25,305 bases of DNA from Didymodactylos carnosus (taxonomy: Eukaryota > Rotifera > Eurotatoria > Philodinida > Philodinidae): positions 1-25,305 of the forward strand of contig CAJNOQ010002266.1 in the NCBI GenBank assembly GCA_905250885.1. The letters are read 5' to 3'. Under the pieces are notes generated by a model. The model did not search any database, was not told the origin of the DNA, and saw only the letters and a program-made list of their open reading frames with translations. The translations under genes were made by a program, and so were the position numbers. Position 1 is the stretch's first letter. Each line of letters opens with the position of its first letter. Positions 21,250 to 25,305 of this stretch are shown one piece after another.

Positions 21250-21525
21250 ATTACGTTTATTTATTTATTCTCGATGACAAAGAGTATAGACAAAAGTTGG
21301 AGGCTTATAAACGCCTACCCTATGGCACACAAATACACACACAAAAATAATAATTACAAACTACAAATGACTAGTTCTTAGAGAAAATGTTGTATTTTTA
21401 AAACAAATAAATTGAAGAAAGAAAGTGTCACAACATCGGGCGCTAAGCTGTTCCAGTCTTTTATTGTCAGAATTAAGAAACTATGACGCATGACCGATGT
21501 AGAAAAATTAGGTACTTCGATTTGA
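21250..21525 (-). mobile_element. 5'-truncated LINE insertion
   Basis: On the minus strand 21525-21378 encodes the C-terminal tail of a LINE ORF2: MRHSFLILTIKDWNSLAPDV, then a stop at 21378-21380. The pattern R-x-x-F...TI-x-DWNSL-x-x-DVV is the usual end of CR1/RTE/Jockey-type polyproteins. About 130 bases of 3' UTR follow, ending in AATAAATAAATAAACG at the left edge. TATT at 21246-21249 and 21526-21529 is a likely 4-base target duplication; the uninterrupted relative at 24289-24451 has it only once. The element is dead on arrival, as truncated LINE copies usually are. Confidence 0.82.
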
Positions 21526-21529
21526 TATT

Positions 21530-21602
21530 GATATGTTTAAATCATAGTACATGTCATCCAGATATTTGATAATAATTCATTTTCTGATATAGATGGACAT
21601 TT
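21530..21602. repeat. Direct repeat flanking the synthetase gene, copy 1 (right part)
   Basis: Begins GATATGTTTAAATCATA and runs to ATAGATGGACATTT. It aligns with 24386-24451 and continues the left part across the LINE insertion. Confidence 0.8.
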
Positions 21603-22053
21603 GGAATAGTATGAAAGAACAGTTTTTGTAAACAGAAAAATCCTCCAAATATATCAGTTACATAACCTGGTCAAAATACTCCCGGGAAAATGAATAGAAT
21701 GACAATAAAGCCTTAATATTTTATTAATGTCCAAATTTAAAACGTGACATATATCACTAAGGATTTCTTTCGTCTAAAAACACGGTCAACACCTAAAATG
21801 AAAATAATAAACTAAAGAAGTAAACAAACACAACAACAATGAGATCAGTTAAAATACACTAAGAATAATAAAAGACAAAACACAAAAAAATTATGATCTG
21901 ACTCATTGTGTGTGTGTAGTAGATGTATGTGTGCAAACGGAAATAAAACAGGCTGTGTTTATATGCTTAAAAACGAAGGAAATAAAAGTGTAAACTTCTA
22001 ATAAAAGCATCAGTAAAGGAACTTGTTCTTGTTGATCAAATGAAAAAATTGGC
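21603..22053. other. 3' flank of the synthetase gene
   Basis: AT-rich with a short TG run near 21908-21918. The 63-codon minus-strand frame is the 3' UTR read in another frame. No gene is seen. Confidence 0.5.
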
Positions 22054-24198
22054 TTAATCGATATTTTTATACATCTCTTCAATTTGTTTATCAAAATATT
22101 TTGCCAATTCTGGACGTTTTGACTTTAGCGTTGGTGTTAACAAATTATTTTCGATGGTAAATACTTCAGGATGTAGATAAATATCTTTCGCTTTTTCGAA
22201 TCCTTTTAAGTCATTTGCTGTTTCTAAATTTTTCATGTCATCCAAAATAAGCTGTTTAATATCCTTTCTTTTACATAATTCTATCATATCAGTCGTTAAC
22301 TTATTACTTTTTGCATAGTTTTCTAAAACTTCACTATCAGGAACAATAATGGCTACTGTACAACTTTTATAAGCGTTACCATGCACATACACTTGTGCAA
22401 CATATTTGCTTTGAATATAAACATTTTCTAAGCGGTCGGGCGCAAGGTATTCACCCTGAGACAATTTAAACATATGTTTCTTTCTATCCACTATTTGAAT
22501 TTGCCCGGTCTTCATCCACGAAGCAATATCACCGGTATGTAACCATCCATCCTCATCTATTGCTTCTCTTGTTTTTTCTTCATCGTTATAATAACCAGCA
22601 AATACATTCGAACCTTTAATACATAATTCTCCGATATTATCTTTTGCATAATACTCCATATCAGGTACATCACACAATTTAATCATATTACAAGCTAATG
22701 GGACACCAATATTTCCTACTGATGAATCACCAGGTGGTTGACACGATGCCATACCACAACATTCTGTCTGTCCATAACCTTCGACAACGTATGCACCACA
22801 TACTATCTTTAAAAATTCTAATATTTTTGGCGACAATGGTGCAGCACCATTAACAACTAATTTCAAATTTCCACCGAGACGTTGTTGAATTTGTTTAAAT
22901 ATCACTTTATCCCATATGAGATGACGATTAACACGATGTTTTTGCATTATTTCTTCGTATTTCATTGAAAATGCATATTGAAATAAAGAACGTTTAAAGA
23001 ATCCTAAACGTCCAATTGTTGTTTGAATATTATCATACATTCGATTCAACAAACGTGGTACACATGGCATTACTGTCGGTTTTAGTGCTTTTATATCATC
23101 AGCTAACTGACGAACATCACCGAGATAATAACCAATTTTATGACCACTACACAAACAAAATAATTCAATACCTTGTTCATAACTGTGTGCTAATGGTAAA
23201 TATGAAATGAGTGTTTCTTGTTCAGTAAATACTAGCCTAAAAAACTCTGATATCGATTGTATAATGCTAATGATATTTGTTTGTGTTAACATAGCTCCTT
23301 TTGGCAAACCTGCTGTGCCACTTGTATAACATATTTCAATTAAATCATCTGGTTTAGGTGGATGATCAGGCGATGGATGTGCTCGCCCTTGTTCCCGCAA
23401 TTCATTGAATGTTGTTATTTCGAGATTAGCTTCAGTTGCTTGTTTTCTAATTTCGATTTCTTTTTCAGCCGGCATTGTTCTCGTAATGACTAAACGTTTT
23501 AATGATTGGACTTTTGACCGTAATTTGATTAAATTTAATACATTCTCCGGTTTATCAACAAAAATTGTACTTAAACGAGTTTGATTAATAATGTGAACAA
23601 TAGCAATTTCTCCTAAAGTATCGTATAACGGAACATAAATCATAGAATGAAAATGGCAAGCGACTGCTGTCATCATCCATTCTACACTATTCACAGCATA
23701 AATTCCAATAAAAGTTTTTTGACCAAAATTTTCGCCAATATGAATTAAACCGCTGCCAATTTCAATTGCTCCTTGTTCAACTTGATCATATGACAACCAC
23801 TCATAAGGTGATTCTCTATTTTGACGATAACCTAAACATTTTCCATCACCTATTTTTTTTGCGATTTCTTTTCCAATTTTGAATCCTTCATAAATTGTCT
23901 GAAATTTACGACCTTCACGTTCGGATTTGCCAGTTGTAACCAACTGACGGTCGGCTAATTTTGAGAAGACTCTGGCTTGTGAACAGCCTTGTGTTTCAGC
24001 TGGAATAGTCAAACAATTCCAATCAACATTATCAGTGGTTCCTATTGATTCGTCAATCATTAATGATGACATATTATCTCTAATCACCTTGTAATTTGAA
24101 TAGATTGCACCTGCCGCAACCAGTGCTACTCCAACACCAATTGCGGCTACATTAGAGTAAGAAATGACGGCATGATCGGAATCTGATGAGTTGTCCAT
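22054..24198 (-). CDS. ACSL: Long-chain fatty-acid--CoA ligase, ACSL1/5/6-like, intronless (714 aa)
   Basis: The enzyme activates long-chain fatty acids to acyl-CoA using ATP, feeding both oxidation and lipid synthesis. An N-terminal hydrophobic helix (about 16-34) should anchor it in the ER or outer mitochondrial membrane. The adenylate-forming core is complete: the ATP loop YTSGTAGLPKGAMLT (291-305), the linker YLPLAHSYEQ (333-342), GYGQTE (474-479), HTGD (554-557), and the family signature DRKKHMFKLSQGEYLAPDRL (571-590). The late catalytic lysine sits in LLTPTLKSKR (686-695; Lys692). A length near 700 and the signature place it with ACSL1/5/6. It starts at the first ATG, just before the membrane helix. 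Unlike the nearby kinase and RAD51AP1-like genes it has no intron, and it lies between diverged direct repeats. All key residues are intact, so it is probably functional. Confidence 0.95.
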   Translation of the reverse strand: MDNSSDSDHAVISYSNVAAIGVGVALVAAGAIYSNYKVIRDNMSSLMIDESIGTTDNVDWNCLTIPAETQGCSQARVFSKLADRQLVTTGKSEREGRKFQTIYEGFKIGKEIAKKIGDGKCLGYRQNRESPYEWLSYDQVEQGAIEIGSGLIHIGENFGQKTFIGIYAVNSVEWMMTAVACHFHSMIYVPLYDTLGEIAIVHIINQTRLSTIFVDKPENVLNLIKLRSKVQSLKRLVITRTMPAEKEIEIRKQATEANLEITTFNELREQGRAHPSPDHPPKPDDLIEICYTSGTAGLPKGAMLTQTNIISIIQSISEFFRLVFTEQETLISYLPLAHSYEQGIELFCLCSGHKIGYYLGDVRQLADDIKALKPTVMPCVPRLLNRMYDNIQTTIGRLGFFKRSLFQYAFSMKYEEIMQKHRVNRHLIWDKVIFKQIQQRLGGNLKLVVNGAAPLSPKILEFLKIVCGAYVVEGYGQTECCGMASCQPPGDSSVGNIGVPLACNMIKLCDVPDMEYYAKDNIGELCIKGSNVFAGYYNDEEKTREAIDEDGWLHTGDIASWMKTGQIQIVDRKKHMFKLSQGEYLAPDRLENVYIQSKYVAQVYVHGNAYKSCTVAIIVPDSEVLENYAKSNKLTTDMIELCKRKDIKQLILDDMKNLETANDLKGFEKAKDIYLHPEVFTIENNLLTPTLKSKRPELAKYFDKQIEEMYKNID

Positions 24199-24288
24199 CG
24201 ATCAAAATGAAAAAAACTCTTTATAATGCGTTTAATATAAGCATAAATAAATAATACAAAAAAATATAAAAAATCGATTCAACTACCG

Positions 24289-24451
24289 CAACTGTTTCAT
24301 CATAGCTATCAACCGTCACGCTGTGATCGTTCTCTACTTGTGTGTTATATCAACGTCACGGTTTTTTTCAAGGTTATTGATATGTCTAAATCATACTACA
24401 TGTCATCCACATATTCGGTAATAAATCACTCTCCGACATAGATGGACATTT
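24289..24451. repeat. Direct repeat flanking the synthetase gene, copy 2 (uninterrupted)
   Basis: Runs from CAACTGTTTCAT through TGTGATCGTTCTCTA, CAAGGTTATTGATATG and TACATGTCATCCA to GATGGACATTT. It matches copy 1 (21163-21249 plus 21530-21602) at roughly 80% by eye. It lies about 90 bases upstream of the synthetase start, so it may overlap the promoter. Confidence 0.8.
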
Positions 24452-24698
24452 TGACTGTAATGAAGTAAACTCGGTAAACTATACAATTAAGAGAGAAAAA
24501 TTTCAATATTATACTTCTCTCTAAATGGAAGAGGCATATTTGTGATCACATTTCCAAGTTTTGTTTTAAAGACATTTTTAGTTTAATTAATTCTGAAGGT
24601 GGTAAATGTCGCCGTTTGTCGATCGGAAACCCTAAGAAGCGGTTTTCTCGGGTATCGTCCCGATTCGTCGACAAATCGGACACTTCAGAGAATATACA
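24452..24698. other. No supported gene; contains one arm of an inverted repeat
   Basis: AT-rich to 24598, then noticeably more GC-rich from 24600. A short AGAGAGAA...TTCTCTCT hairpin lies near 24491-24524. Confidence 0.5.
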
Positions 24699-24756
24699 TC
24701 AAAGAATTTCAAAGGCGGAAGGGGCGGTGTGAGAGTGAGTGTCGACGAATCGGGAC
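24657..24756. repeat. Perfect 16-base inverted repeat with a 68-base loop
   Basis: GTCCCGATTCGTCGAC at 24657-24672 is the exact reverse complement of GTCGACGAATCGGGAC at 24741-24756. GTTTTCTCGG also occurs in direct orientation just outside each arm. It overlaps the 3' end of the decayed reverse-transcriptase fragment. Confidence 0.9.
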
Positions 24757-25136
24757 TGAATCGTTTTCTCGGTCTTCTCAACATTCGTTTTTCCATCTGA
24801 TGCCTTGTTGTAAAGATCAAACATTTTGATAGTCTCCGTCTTCTCATCTCTATTGAGAACAATAGTATCAATATCAGCAGCATATGCTATCGTTTTTATT
24901 GTGCTATCGATTCCATCATAAGGGAAAGCCTTCTTTCGTACAGCTTCATACTGTGCACCTGATGGGATGATACCTGGAATTGTTAGATTATTTTTGATAT
25001 TGTGTAAAAGAGGTTCGTGGCACACTACATATATAATACCAGATGACAAGCGACCTTGGCGCACTCCAGGCTCGGAATTTATAGATTGTGTTATCGCATC
25101 ATCGAAATCCTGAGAGAGATGGTTTGTTTGATCCAT
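24699..25136 (-). pseudogene. Decayed LINE reverse-transcriptase fragment
   Basis: The minus-strand frame carries the reverse-transcriptase order GVRQGRLSSGIIYVVCHEPL (24-43), then KTIAYAADIDTIVL and a KTNVEKTE block. The usual RQGCPLSP is changed to RQGRLSSG. The catalytic YADD is YAAD, where one base change (GAT to GCT) removes a metal-binding aspartate. Upstream (above 25136) the same frame soon meets a stop, and no fingers domain or endonuclease is visible before the window ends. The last 30 residues, after NVEKTE, no longer look like LINE protein, so a frame break is likely there. It is inactive. It may or may not belong to the same family as the LINE tail at 21250-21525. Confidence 0.7.
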
Positions 25137-25305
25137 TAACCACGTTTCTTTTGATAATGGTTAACTGATAGGATTTTCAAGATAAGAGTTTGCGGTAAAA
25201 TTCTGATAATGTCTCTCTCCCGTTTTAAATATACTTCGTTGCAAAAAGCATGACTAAGTGTGAATGAATGAAAATATCCGCAGCATTTGCGAACGATATC
25301 AAATG
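25137..25305. other. Window edge; no gene resolved
   Basis: Probably continues the LINE remnant toward its 5' end, but frames are interrupted and no motif is readable. Confidence 0.4.

Overview
The window looks like nuclear DNA of a small invertebrate animal, most likely a bdelloid rotifer. It is AT-rich. The spliced genes have short introns (about 50 to 175 bases) with GT...AG ends, the kinase and the acyl-CoA synthetase have clear animal architecture, and a bacterial-looking acetyltransferase and remnants of several transposon classes lie nearby. The species assignment is inference; nothing here (no rRNA, no telomere array) proves it.

Layout. About 1 to 11.6 kb is a gene-poor mobile-element graveyard. 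It holds the tail of a GC-richer open frame at the left edge, a cluster of short palindromes (712-910), and at least six short inverted-repeat elements: 1039-1180, 2353-2673, 3761-4587, 5260-5710, 8234-8312 and 8821-9094. There is also one very tight hairpin (4843-4910), a broken tyrosine-recombinase gene (6406-7204) and two pairs of short direct duplications. The 5260-5710 element is built from two outward-facing copies of the 3' end of a SWIM zinc-finger transposase gene.

About 12.6 to 20.2 kb is a gene-dense stretch, all on the + strand. It holds a single-exon YhbS-like GNAT acetyltransferase (12668-13285), two tandem diverged genes resembling RAD51AP1 (13607-15153, 8 exons, 298 aa; 16056-16854, 4 exons, 178 aa) and an atypical protein kinase C (17868-20209, 5 exons, 696 aa). 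Each of the four has a 3' splice-site-like AG 0 to 12 bases before its ATG. That fits the spliced-leader trans-splicing known in bdelloids.

About 21.1 to 24.5 kb holds an intronless long-chain acyl-CoA synthetase on the - strand (22054-24198), flanked by two diverged direct copies of a 160-base segment. One copy carries a 5'-truncated LINE insertion; the other is the uninterrupted site. The right edge holds a decayed LINE reverse-transcriptase fragment (YADD changed to YAAD) and a perfect 16-base inverted repeat.

The genes do not form an obvious pathway. The most interesting biology is the duplicated RAD51AP1-like pair, since RAD51AP1 stimulates RAD51-dependent double-strand-break repair and bdelloids are known for surviving massive DNA breakage. 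Exon models were built by hand from splice consensus, frame continuity and family motifs, and are not backed by transcripts.
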